Shown one piece after another: positions 29,883 through 40,806 of a stretch of 64,000 nucleotides of DNA. The DNA comes from Semisulcospira habei. Its lineage: Eukaryota > Mollusca > Gastropoda > Semisulcospiridae. Where the stretch lies: the NCBI GenBank assembly GCA_036245525.1, contig BTPG01000004.1:208470952-208534951 (forward strand). The letters run 5' to 3'. Positions within the stretch are counted from its first letter, which is position 1, and every line of letters starts with the position of its first letter. A program made the position numbers and the translations under genes. Below the pieces are notes generated by a model. That model saw only the letters and a program-made list of their open reading frames with translations, did no database searches and was not told where the DNA came from.

Positions 29883-32800
29883 CCATGGGCACATGGAACG
29901 TCAAGACCATGTACCAGAGCGGCAAGGCCGCCCAGATAGCAGCGGAAATGCAAAAGTACAACCTTTCCCTGCTAGGTATCAGTGAAGCCAGATGGACGCA
30001 GTCTGGCCAGAAAAGGCTGTTAAGTGGGGAGATGATTCTGTATTCAGGTCATGAAGAGGAGAATGCCCCCCATACAGAAGGAGTAGCACTCATGCTGTCA
30101 CCAGTGGCACAGAGAGCGCTGATGGGCTGGGAACCTCTTGGGCCAGGAATTATAAGCAGCCTTTAGAACCAAGAAAAAGCTCAAGCTGAACGTCATCCAG
30201 TGTTATGCGCCCACCAATGACAGTGACGAGGAAGAGAAACAAGAGTTCTACGACCGACTCCAGAGTGCCGTGGACAAATGTGCGGAGCGAGACATCACCA
30301 TCGTCATGGGCGATTTTAATGCCAAAATAGGGGAGGACAACACCGGATACGAAGAGGTGATGGGGAGACAGGGACTAGGCTCGGAGATGAGTGAGAACGG
30401 GGAGAGGTTTGTAGACTTTTGTGCTCTAAACAGACTTGTCATTGGAGGCAGCATCTTCCCACACAGAAGAATACACAAAGCAACTTGGGTCTCACCTGAC
30501 CATACTACAGAGAACCAAATAGACCATATCTGCATTAGCAAGAAATTTAGAAGATCCCTTCAAGATGTTCGAGTGAGGAGGGGAGCAGATGTCGCCTCAG
30601 ACCACCATCTGCTTACCTTAAGAATGAAGCTCAAGCTAAAGAAAAGCCGCACAGAGACAACAAGAAGACAGCGCTATAATGTAGGCCTCCTGAGAGAAAC
30701 TGGAGTTAGAGAAGAGTTCAAACTGGTGCTGTCCAACCGGTTTCAAGCGCTACAGGAGCTAGTAAATGAAGAGGAGGCGGTCACCACAGAGCAGCAGTGG
30801 AAGGCAGTTAGAGAGGCGCTGAACTCGACCTGCAAAGACACTGTAGGGTTCAGGAAACACCACCACAAGGACTGGCTGTCGGCACAGACCTTGAAGAAGA
30901 TAGAAGCGAGGAAGCAGAAGAAAGCAGCGGTCAACAACAGTCGCACGAGAGCAGCCAAAGTAAGGGCACAGGGGGAATACTCGGAAGCCAACCGCGAGGT
31001 GAAGAGGAGTATCAGGGCAGACAAGAGGGCCTACACAGACAGCCTGGCAGCAGAGGCAGAAAAGGCAGCAGGCAGCGGCAACATGAAACAGCTCTACGAC
31101 ATTACCAGAAGATTGTCGGGTAAGTATGGCCATACAGAAAGACCAGTAAAAGACAAAGAAGGCAAGCCTATTGCAGACAGAGCAGACCAACTCGACAGAT
31201 GGGCCGAGTATTTTGAAGAGTTACTGAACAGACCTAGCCCACCCGACCCTCCCGACATCCAGCCGGCAGAGACCGACCTACCCATCAGCTGTGACAGACC
31301 CAGCCGGGAAGAGATCAGAAAAGCAGTGGCATTTTTGAAGAATGGCAAAGCAGCAGGGCCAGATGGCGTCCCAGCGGAGTCTCTGAAAGCAGACCTAGAG
31401 ACAACAGTGGAGATGCTGTACCCACTGTTTGGAAAGATCTGGGAAGAGGAGGTGATGCCAGCTGACTGGAAGGAGGGGTACCTAATCAAGCTTCCCAAGA
31501 AAGGCGACCTCAGCAAGTGTTCCAACTACAGAGGAATCACCTTGCTGTCCGTACCAGGAAAGGTCTTCAACAGGATCATCCTAGAGAGAATGAAGAGCTC
31601 CGTTGACCCCCAGCTGAGAGACCAGCAAGCAGGATTCAGGAAGAACCGATCATGTACAGACCAGATCGCCACTCTCCGCATCATCGTGGAACAGTCTCTG
31701 GAGTGGAGCTCCCCGCTGTACGTCAACTTTGTGGATTATGAGAAAGCATTTGACAGCGTGGACCGAGAGACTCTGTGGAAACTCCTACGACACTACGGTG
31801 TACCCACAAAGCTCGTCCGCCTGATCAAGAGCAGCTATGATGGCATGACATGTCGCGTGATCCACGAAGGGCAGTTCACCAGAGAGCTCCAGGTCAGAAC
31901 TGGTGTCAGGCAGGGGTGTCTGCTGTCTCCGTTCCTCTTCCTACTGGCCATAGACTGGGTCATGAAGATGACCACAGAGCACAGACGAAGTGGAATACAG
32001 TGGACACTGTGGACACAGCTTGACGACCTCGATTTTGCAGACGACTTGGCATTACTGTCCCACACTCATCAACAAATGCAGGACAAGACCACGAGGCTTG
32101 CTGACATCTCGTCCCAAGTGGGCCTCACCATTCACAAACAGAAAACAAAGACAATGAGGCTGAACGCAACCAGGGAAGAACCAGTCTTGCTTGCTGGCAC
32201 CCCGTTGGAGGAGGTGGAGTCCTTCACCTATCTCGGGAGCATCATAGACAAAAAAGGCGGCACTGATGCAGATGTCAGAGCACGAATCGGTAAAGCCAGA
32301 GCAGCCTTTCTCCAGTTGAAAAAAGTGTGGAGTTCCAGAGAGCTGTCACAACACACCAAAGTCCGGATTTTCAACTCCAATGTAAAAGCAGTTCTCCTAT
32401 ATGGAGCAGAGACATGGAGATTGACAAAAACCACAGTCAACAGAGTACAGACCTTCATGAACAGTTGCCTTAGAAGAATTTTGAAAATCCACTGGCCAGA
32501 GAAGATCAGCAACGTCAGACTCTGGGAGAGAACAGAGCAGATAACAGCAGAGAATGAAATTGGGCGAAGAAGATGGGGATGGATCGGTCACAGTCTGAGA
32601 AAGCCAGCTTCCAGTATCACTAGGCAGGCATTGTCATGGAACCCCCAGGGAAAGAGGAAAAGAGGTAGGCCGAGAAACTCCTGGCGTCGAGACCTCCAAG
32701 CAGACATCAAGATTGATTGATTGATTGATTGTACATTGCTTAACGTCCCGACAGCAACAAGGCTTTCTCAGGACGTGCCTGCAGTGCTTGTGAAAAAAAA

Positions 32801-33210
32801 AACTAAACAGAAAATTGAATGTATGTCACCAGCCGGTCAAATACGTTAAATAAACCTACAACATGGGGCCTAAATAAAGCTAAGACCATTTAGCAACACA
32901 CATCCAATATCAAGAGCTACAGGCAGTGCAGACAGTAGGGAGAGTTTTAAAAAGGCAAATACAGGTGAATGGACAAAGGGTAGACAGAAACACATGCCCC
33001 AGAATAGAGAGAAAAACCCACCCTGTGGGGCTGACCAGGGTGACCCTGGGAACTAAAAAATACCTAACCCCACCCAAGTCCCCCAAGGCAGACCCGGGTG
33101 GGGTACTGGGAACCACCTGGAGTAGAATCGAAGGAAAAGCACAGGACAGGAGTTGCTGGAGGTCTCTCGTCGACGGCCTATACCCGGGTAGGGGTGACAG
33201 GCATAAGTAA
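29883..33210 (+). pseudogene. RTE endonuclease-reverse transcriptase, copy 1
   Basis: Translation begins at the ATG of GTWNVKTMYQSGKAAQIAAE, the typical start of the apurinic-like endonuclease. A two-base deletion near 30155 shifts the frame compared with copy 2. From 30270 an 816-codon frame runs to 32720: MGDFNAKIG and DHHLLTLR (endonuclease), [26 protein letters not shown] (RT motif A), [14 protein letters not shown] (B) and [11 protein letters not shown] (C, at 32034-32045). The C-terminal [18 protein letters not shown], a zinc-poor DNA-binding tail common in this group, follows. The nested repeat supplies the early stop; the remaining 34 codons lie after it (33104-33207). All RT catalytic residues are intact. 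Confidence 0.9.
32709..33102 (-). mobile_element. Dispersed non-autonomous retroelement-like repeat, copy 2 (inside RTE copy 1)
   Basis: About 97 per cent like 18105-18489 by eye, in the same orientation and with the same (GATT)n edge. In RTE copy 2 the uninterrupted sequence reads CATCAAGAGACTGGGAACC, so the insertion point is exact. No clear target duplication is left. Confidence 0.8.
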
Positions 33211-33436
33211 GTATGATAGTTCAAGGGTGATGCCAGAATAGCTTGGCGCCTGTGGGCGCCAAGCTATTCTGGCATCACCCTTGAACTATCATGGTCGATC
33301 TGTGTTCTGCACTGCATTGCAGTCTTCAGAGGACAACGGCAAAATTTGGGGATTTCGGTGTTGGGGTAGAATGAGTTAAGCCATGTGCAAGCTACATTAT
33401 ATAGTACTTACAGATAAGGATATAGACCAATGGCTA

Positions 33437-33625
33437 TAATTGAAGAATGGTGCCAGAATAGCTTGGCGCCTAGAGGTGCCAAGCTATTCTGGCACTACCC
33501 TTGAACTATTTTAGTCAAACTTATTTCACGCATTGGTGTATTCTGAATGATAAGGGTTAAACTCATAGAACTAAATGACTTCCATTCTACAGAATGAAGT
33601 CGTTTAGTTCTGGGAGTTTGAGGTA
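33437..33625. mobile_element. Cluster of TTAA hairpins (family A copy plus family E copy)
   Basis: A family A palindrome lies at 33437-33513 and ends at TTAA 33557-33560. It is followed at once by a family E hairpin at 33557-33625 (TAGAACTAAATGACTTCCAT against GAAGTCGTTTAGTTCTGGGA). The two share the TTAA. Confidence 0.7.
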
Positions 33626-33867
33626 TATATTGAAGTGTGTGTAGTGGTAGATTTCTTTAGCCCCCTGCCACATGTTAACCACACTACCTGCTATCCAGGT
33701 CCAGTGTATGTTTCCCGCTAACTCCTGTCAACCCACTAGCAGGACAAACATCTAATCATGAGACTTTGGCTGTATGAGATTATGTTTCTATATTATGTTA
33801 TGTGAAACAAAAACCAGACTGCTTCAAAACAAAAAATGACAAGTGGGGTCTGTTGATCATGTGACTT

Positions 33868-34432
33868 TATGTGTCAAAATGGTTGTTGTGATGCGTCTAT
33901 AGCGCAGTGGTAGTGCTCGTCACTTCTCGCTTTCAGCTTCCACTGCTGGCTAGCAGTATTGCGAAAAGGAGGACAGAATGTGTCAGTCTCTCTCTGCCAG
34001 TACATAGCCTCTCCAACAACAAGCCTCATGTAGTGCCTCCTCGCGGTGACAGATGGTAACTTAACACCTCACGGACTCAGGCTGAACTACAGGGGATTCA
34101 GAGGAGGTCTGGCCCCCAGACGAGCGACATGCAGGACCACCAGTGTGTGGATAGGCCCTGATGCCCGTGAACCTGACTCTCAACTATGGGTAAATAGCCC
34201 CACTGCCTTGTGGGTGCCTCAGCAGAGGCAAAGGCTAGGGGAGCAAACCCCGACAGAAAACCAACCAATGACCAACGAAGTCGGAGTGTCGCTGAATATG
34301 CCATCTGGTATAGTGTGGAAACCCGTCAGGGAAACGAGCACACACGCAACCCTCATGGATTATGCCTCAGGTGGATATTATTATTAATCTTGACATCTGA
34401 GGCAGAAACTCGGGAACGCTGAAGAAGAAGAA
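33868..34432 (+). mobile_element. tRNA-like SINE with (GAA)n tail
   Basis: 565 bases bounded by the perfect 13-bp duplication GATCATGTGACTT (33855-33867 and 34433-34445). Near its 5' end TAGCGCAGTGG (33900-33910) fits an RNA polymerase III A box; a B box is not clear. It ends GAAGAAGAAGAAGA, the same tail type as the I-type LINEs at 51294 and 53848, which may supply its RT. The body shares CCCCGACAGAAAACC with the RTE 5' region (near 29650). The 113-codon frame inside has no recognised domain. Confidence 0.85.
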
Positions 34433-34518
34433 GATCATGTGACTTCACTGACAAGATAATAGAATGACACTACTGATGGGCGCAAGGTACCCTGGCTGAT
34501 GACTCAAGGGGAAACAGG

Positions 34519-34592
34519 GGCAACTTTGCATGTCGGTAGCAATTTTTGTAGCGATGAATTATCGCGACAAAAAAAACGCTACCAACACTAAT
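34519..34592. repeat. Hairpin, family C copy
   Basis: TGTCGGTAGCAATTTTTGTA pairs imperfectly with the TTATCGCGACAAAAAAAACGCT-type arm around GATGAATTATC. One arm is more diverged than at 42510. Confidence 0.6.
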
Positions 34593-34809
34593 GCTTTCTC
34601 CAAAGCTTTGAATGACTGCACTCTAGAGTATGGCAACTGTTTTTTTTTCAACATGGGCAACGCAGCATCAGTCTTGTACAAAATCCCATGCTTTGCACTG
34701 TGCAAAATCCAGACTAATGTGTATTTTTGTGGTTTTCATGTCTATCTTCTTTTGATTTCAATTCAAAATCACATACCATGCAGCAACTGAACTCAAAGTA
34801 GTGTAAACA

Positions 34810-35033
34810 TTAACCCTTATCATTTGGAATACACCAGTGTGTGAAATACGTTTGACTAAAATAGTTCAAGGGTAGTGCCAGAATAGCTTGGCACCTCTAG
34901 GCGCCAAGCTATTCTGGCACCACCCTTGAACTAAAGCCATTGGTCTATATCCTTATCTGTAAGTACTATAATGTAGCTTGCATATGGCAGTGTACAGATG
35001 TGAAGCTTTTAGCCTCAGTATGATATGGGTTAA
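34810..35033. mobile_element. TTAA hairpin MITE, family A copy
   Basis: 224 bases, TTAACCCTTATCATTTGGAA at the left, AGCCTCAGTATGATATGGGTTAA-type right end, central hairpin at 34860-34936. 35034-35976 beyond it is AT-rich and shows nothing recognised. Confidence 0.82.
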
Positions 35034-35976
35034 AGGGATGAAACTGTGTGCTCACAAAAGAGAGTAATTTCTGACTTCATAGAGGCTGCCCAAGACTCAA
35101 TCAGGTTTTGTCTTTTAGCACTTTAAAATACATGTATGGTCTAAAGACAGAAATGTTTCAGAACAGCTCATGCATTTTGTCTTTATCTACTGAATATATT
35201 ACTCTGAAGGGAAAAAGGCAAAACAATTCTGCTGAGATGACATCAAGAATCAAGAAAATTGTATTGTCTGTTTTAAAATAAATCAAACAGAAAATTGCAA
35301 ATTCGGTATATCAGTTAGAGACAGATTAAAATAAATTAAACTCGGAACCTTATCTTAAAACAAAAACCTGTGTTTGACACTGGAGACGAACTTGTCGCAC
35401 ATATTAAGTCCTAAGGTGGTATTGGTACTAAATAAAACACAATCACAGTTGATCAAGTATTAAACACTGTGCAGAGGAGTTATAATACAATCACAGTAAG
35501 CTTAGAATACTTATGGTGTATGAACAATCCTACCAATCATACACACACATACACGTGCAGACACCCACACAACTTCATTTCATAGTAGCATTCAACACAG
35601 CAACAGCAGAAGAAATAAAATTAAAAGATTTCTTGTTTTCACGAAGAATAATGCTTTAAGATACCTTTTTGGGGGCATTTATCAGAGAAACCTTATCGTT
35701 TAAGCTGTTTTCAAGTTGCAAAATCTGGGTAAAAGCATGTTACTTCATAAAAATCGAACATGCGTAACTGCATTACACTTTTCACGAGTCGCGTGTAATG
35801 CACTTACGTTGTTACTCTGTAACACAAAAAAGAACATGTTTCACGTATGTTTACTTTGCATTGACCTTACGTTTATCCATAGCATGCCTTTGGATTAAGT
35901 GTAAACATTCTAGCGTTTTTAATAATCTTTTCCTGGTGTTTATCACATAAATACTTAAAAAGCCTTTTCTTCCCAG

Positions 35977-36141
35977 ATTTTGGAGACTAATGGTGATGAA
36001 GAGCTGGTGAAGTTCTTAAAGATTCATGGACGTAGTACACATTTCCCCATGTTGAAGACATTATCATGGGTCTCTGTGGGGGATGTCACGCTTTTGGATC
36101 CACCCACCATCAACATCCGTGGACAACACTTTTTTTCATAA
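35977..36141 (+). CDS. Possible orphan terminal exon, unknown protein
   Basis: A pyrimidine-rich tract and CCCAG precede an open stretch of 54 codons ending in TAA at 36139-36141. It reads ILETNGDEELVKFLKIHG, then HFPMLKTLSWVSVGDVTLLD and PPTINIRG. The composition looks like real protein rather than repeat, and AATAAA follows near 36209. I do not recognise the family and find no upstream exon in phase. It lies in a CACYBP intron on the opposite strand, next to a tandem repeat. It may be a real last exon, a captured exon, or chance. Confidence 0.3.
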   Translation: MLETNGDEELVKFLKIHGRSTHFPMLKTLSWVSVGDVTLLDPPTINIRGQHFFS

Positions 36142-36306
36142 ATTTTGTTGGGGTTGTCAGGATACTTCGGGATTGTGGTGGTGGTGGTGGGGGTGAGGGG
36201 TGTATGGGAATAAATACATGAATGTCAGAAATAAATGATTTCCACTGTCCCAAGTATTTTGCATTTGCTGAGTTCTTAAATTTTGTCTCCGAGAATGGAT
36301 GTATGC

Positions 36307-37347
36307 TCCTTTGTAGTTTGTGTCGCATGTTACACAGTTACAGATCAGTGTTGATGTTGTATAACATCAAAGCAAGTACAAGTTTTTGTCTCTTTACCTT
36401 TAGCATCATCATTGACCACTGAAAGTAAATTTTATGTTACATATTTGTTTCATATTTGTTGGCCCTAAAGTTTGAAACAAAAACGTTTTATAATGGGGGT
36501 GTAACTGTGTGACGGTGTCACAAACAAAAAACTATAGCTCTTTCCAAAAAAAATTGCATCTAATAACTCAAAAATTGTTCTTTACCTTCTCCTTGTTGTG
36601 TTCAAGTAAGCCATGATTGATAAGACATTTTGCATGATTTGTACATTGCTCACAGATGAATTTCTGTCACGGTGTAATGCAGTTCCTTTGTAGTTTGTGT
36701 CGCATGTTACACAGTTACAGATCAATGTTGATGTTGTATAACATCAAAGCAAGTACAAGTTTTGGTCTCTTTTACCTTTAGCATCGTCACTGACCACTAA
36801 AAGTAAATGTTACATATTTGTTGACCCTAAAGTTTGAAATAAAAACGTTTTATAATGGGGGTGTAACTGTGTTACAGTGTCGCAAACAAAAAATATACCT
36901 CTTTCCAAAACAAATTGCATCTAATAACTCAAGAATTGTTTTTTACCTTCTCCTTGGTGTGTTCAAGTAAGCCATGATTGATAAGACATTTTGCATGATT
37001 TGTACATTGCTCACAGCTGAATTTCTGTCACGGTGTAACATCAAAGCAAGTACAAGTTTTTGTCTCTTTTACCTTTAGCATCGTCATTGACCACTAAAAG
37101 TAAATGTTACATATTTGTTTCATATTTGTTGACCCTAAAGTTTGAAATAAAAACGTTTTATAATGGGGGTGTAACTGTATTACGGTGTCGCGAACAAAAA
37201 ATATACCTCTTTCCAAAACAAATTGCATCTAATAACTCAAGAATTGTTTTTTACCTTCTCCTTGGTGTGTTCAAGTAAGCCATGATTGATAAGACATTTT
37301 GCATGATTTGTACATTGCTCACAGCTGAATTTCTGTCACGGTGTAAC
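36307..37347. repeat. Tandem repeat, about three units of 310-376 bases
   Basis: Unit 1 runs 36307-36682, unit 2 36683-37030, and unit 3 37031-37347, which lacks the first 65 or so bases. Shared strings include AACATCAAAGCAAGTACAAG, TTTATAATGGGGGTGTAACT and GCTCACAGCTGAATTTCTGT. Units 2 and 3 are more alike than either is to unit 1, which suggests stepwise duplication. Confidence 0.9.
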
Positions 37348-39683
37348 GCAGTCACACCGCAGCGACGTATTTCATATTTGCATGTCTATTTGCAGTTTGG
37401 TATGTTGGTCTGCTTTTCTTTTTACAGGTTATAAACTACACATATTAACACAATAATTAAAAATGGTGCTAACATTTAAAGTTGAGTTTGTTTTTTTAGC
37501 AGTGATTCCCCCTTTTAGTCATCATTAGTGTGGAATGACTCGTAAACATTTTTTTAAAGGCCAAATGAACCTTAAGCCTCCTCCCTGATGAAGTTTCTCA
37601 AAACAAACATAAAGGGGGATGGAGGGGGTCGTCAAAAATGATGTTGGCTTTTTTTAACAAGACAGACTCGTACGGTACAGCACAGACAGCTGCTTCTGTT
37701 TTTGAACGATCACTTTGCTGGCCATGTTGACAATGCGACTTAACTTTATTTTCTGCTTTATTGTGAGGTAATAATTATAACAGTAATATTATAGGCCAAT
37801 CCTTGCGCTGGGACCATATGGCGTTGAGGCGCATCCCATGGGTGGTGGATAGGGGGTCCCTCGCGAGAGGGGTGCACCGAATGAAATAAGGTGCCGTGAA
37901 CCAATATGGTCTAAGGGAAGGTGACCCCGACAGAAAACACCTGGTCCTCCTAGTAAGGGGGTTGGGCGTGGGGGTTGCTTCCCCACCCTGCAAATAAGGA
38001 AATAGCTACAAAAACGCCGACGAAAAGACAAACAGCAATTCCTTTCCTGGAGGAGGAAGGTTCTTCTACCAGAAGATTTATGACGTCCTGTGGTGAAAGC
38101 TGGAAGTCTTCGGAAGCCACAGGACCGAGCCGCCTCTCTCTATCCAGGGACACAACCATGGGCACATGGAATGTAAAGACCATGTACCAGAGCGGCAAGG
38201 CCGCCCAGATAGCAGCGGAAATGCAAAAGTACAACCTTTCCCTGCTAGGTATCAGTGAAGCCAGATGGACGCAGTCTGGCCAGAAAAGGCTGTTAAGTGG
38301 GGAGATGATTCTGTATTCAGGTCATGAAGAGGAGAATGCCCCCCATACAGAAGGAGTAGCATCCATGCTGTCACCAGTGGCACAGAGTGCGCTGATGGGC
38401 TGGGAACCTCTTGGGACAAGAATTATCACAGCAGCCTTTAGAACCAAGAAAAAGATCAAGCTGAACGTCATCCAGTGTTATGCGCCCACTAATGACAGTG
38501 ACGAGGAAGAGAAACAAGAGTTCTACGACCGACTCCAGAGTGCTGTGGACAAATGTGCAGAGCGAGACATCACCATCATCATGGGCAATTTTAATGCCAA
38601 AATAGGGGAGGACAACACCAGATACGAAGAGGTGATGGGGAGACAGGGACTAGGGGAGATGAGTGAGAACGGGGAGAGGTTTGTAGACTTTTGTGCTCTA
38701 AACAGACTTGTCATTGGAGGCAGCATCTTCCCACACAGAAGAATACACAAAGCAACTTGGGTCTCACCTGACCATACTACAGAGAACCAAATAGACCATA
38801 TCTGCATTAGCAAGAAATTTAGAAGATCCCTTCAAGATGTTCGTGTGAGGAAGGGAGCAGATGTTGCCTCAGACCACCATCTGCTTACCTTAAGAATAAA
38901 TCTCAAGTTAAAGAAAACCAGCACAGAGACAACAAGAAGACAGTGCTATAATGTAGGCCCCCTGAGAGAGACTGGAGTGAGAGAAGAGTTCAAACTGGTG
39001 CTGTCCAACCGGTTTCAAGTGCTACAGGAGCTAGTAAATGAAGAGGAGGCGGTCACCACAGAACAGCAGTGGAAGGCAGTTAGAGAGGTGCTGAACTCAA
39101 CCTGCAAAGACACTGTAGGGTTCAGGAAACACCATTACAAGGACTGGCTGTCGGCACAGACCTTGAAGAAGATAGAAGTGAGGAAGCAGAAGAAAGCAGT
39201 TGTCAACAACAGTCGCACGAGAGCAGCCAAAGCAAGGGCACAGGAGGAATACGCGGAAGCCAACCGCGAGGTGAAGAGGAGTATCAGGGCAGACAAGAGG
39301 GCCTACACAGACAGCCTGGCATCTGAGGCAGAAAAGCCAGCAGGCAGCGGCAACATGAAACAGCTCTACAACATTACCAGAAGATTGTCGGGCAAGTATG
39401 GCCATACAGAAAGACCAGTAAAAGACAAAGAAGGCAATCCTATTGCAGACAGAGCAGACCAACTCGACAGATGGGCAGAGTATTTTGAAGAGTTACTGAA
39501 CAGACCCAGCCCACCCGACCCCCCAGACATCCAGCCAGCAGAGACCGACCAACCCATCAGCTGTGACAGACCCAGCCAGGATGAGATCAGAAGAGCAGTG
39601 GCATTTTTGAAGAATGGCAAAGCAGCAGGGCCAGAGGGCATCCCAGGGGAGTCTCTGAAAGCAGACCTAAAGACAACAGTGGA

Positions 39684-40806
39684 TTAGTTAGTTATTTGGG
39701 TTTAACGCCGAGCAGGCGACTAAGGCCATCTCACGGCGGGATGGGTAAAAATCTGGTCAGCCAGACTAAAAGTAAGGTCTTAAGACAAGATGTAAATATA
39801 GATTAAAAATCTCAGGCTAAAATGTCGCACATGTCTGGAAAAGAAACGTCTACAGACTCTCAAAAAGGGCAAATAAAAAAATTCACATAGTCTATGAATG
39901 CTCAGATCTTGTTAAAAATATTGCATTCTCTCAAAAAATTGAAGATTTTGTCCGGGGGAACATCCCGGAACAAAACCTTCAAGGAGTCTGCTGTGAAGTG
40001 TTTATATCTGGTGTCAATTAGGTCAGCACAATACAGCAAAAAGTGTCGAACAGAAAACTGCTCATCACAGGCAAAACACCATGGACGCTCATCCTGTTTA
40101 AGTAAGTAAGAGTGCGTAACATGTGTGCCCGATGTGGAGCCGAGCAAGGACAGTCTCCTCACGGCGGCTGCCGCAGCGGAAAGGTAGACTGTCAGACAAC
40201 TTAGGAAGAGCTTCATGAAGCTTGTTCCCTTCCTCTTTGTCCCACTCGGACTGCCACTCGCGGGCTATGTACGCACTAATAACAGGTTTAAAATCACTAT
40301 AGACAGTCTGTGTGTCAGGGACAGGGTCACTGCGGGCACTGTTGGCAGCAGAATCTGCGATTCTGTTGCCTTCAATGCCCACATGGCCTGGGACCCAAAT
40401 AAAAATGATGTCATAATATTCCTTCATCAAGTCCGCGTAGAGCTCTCTAATCTGCACCAGCAGTGGATGGTCTGTTCCCGCGCCCTGAAGGGCCTGCAGG
40501 GCAGAAAGAGAGTCAGACAGAATCAGGAAGTTCCTTTCCCGAGACTGATAGGCATGCTTGAGTGCTAGCAGAATGGCCTGCAGTTCTGCACTAAATACAG
40601 AGGAATGGTCAGGGAGACGGAGCTTAAATGGGCGTCTAGGATGGCGAGAGGACACTGCAGCCGCAGCCACTCTTCCATCCTCAGACTTGGACCCATCTGT
40701 ATAAAGACGACAATAGCCAGGAAAAATTGAAAGGAGTTCATTGAGGCTCTGTTGGTATATGGCTGGTGGAGTACAATCCTTCTTGTGGGCAGTCAAGTCC
40801 AGCAAG
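39684..40806 (-). mobile_element. 5'-truncated I/Nimb-type LINE fragment inside RTE copy 2
   Basis: It lies antisense to the RTE. On the - strand it carries an RNase H domain and a 3' UTR ending CGGCGTTAAACCCAAATAAC and then TAACTAA. The tail with GTTAAACCC before a short tandem end is usual for Nimb/I elements. Junctions with the RTE are clear by comparison with copy 1 near 31408. Confidence 0.85.
39902..40800 (-). pseudogene. I/Nimb-type LINE RNase H domain and C-terminal zinc knuckle
   Basis: RNase H motifs in order: LYTDGSKSEDG (first Asp), AELQAILLAL (Glu), ILSDSLSALQAL (Asp) and WVPGHVGIEGNRIADSAA (His and last Asp). A one-base shift near 40110 separates the C-terminal part, whose PWCFACDEQFSVRHFLLYC is the CxxC...H...C knuckle ending these proteins. 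The RT itself is missing through 5' truncation. Confidence 0.85.

Larger units (their letters stand above)
29528..33212 (+). mobile_element. RTE-like LINE, copy 1 (full-length, with nested repeat)
   Basis: It is flanked by the 12-bp target duplication ATGATAGTTCAA (29516-29527 and 33213-33224). The 5' end CCTCGCGCTGGGACCATATG is shared by the copies at 37802 and 50788, so the element is full-length: about 3.29 kb without the nested insertion at 32709-33102. The 3' end is GGGGTGACAGGC followed by TAAGTAAGT. The protein belongs to the RTE group (RTE, RTEX or Proto2; not resolved). Confidence 0.93.
29469..33379. mobile_element. TTAA hairpin MITE, family A copy split by RTE copy 1
   Basis: The left part is 29469-29527 (TTAACTCATTCTACCCCAGA to ATGATAGTTCAA). 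The right part is 33213-33379, containing the full hairpin and ending TGGGGTAGAATGAGTTAA. The ends are perfect inverted repeats of about 18 bases. RTE copy 1 inserted at the foot of the hairpin stem. Confidence 0.88.

Noticed and set aside
30270..32720. Host gene annotated as craniofacial development protein 2-like
   Set aside because: That label is commonly given to RTE proteins; target duplications and two further copies show it is a LINE.
33890..33970. Functional tRNA gene at the A-box match
   Set aside because: No convincing B box or cloverleaf; it is the head of a SINE with target duplications.
35977..36141. Assigning the orphan exon to the CEMIP-like gene as its ILEI domain
   Set aside because: The residues do not match ILEI motifs I know, the gene already has a stop at 21146, and the CACYBP 3' exons lie in between on the other strand.
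37788..37801. Reading the 14-bp repeat beside RTE copy 2 as part of the element
   Set aside because: The same words are absent from the edges of copies 1 and 3, so it is a target duplication.
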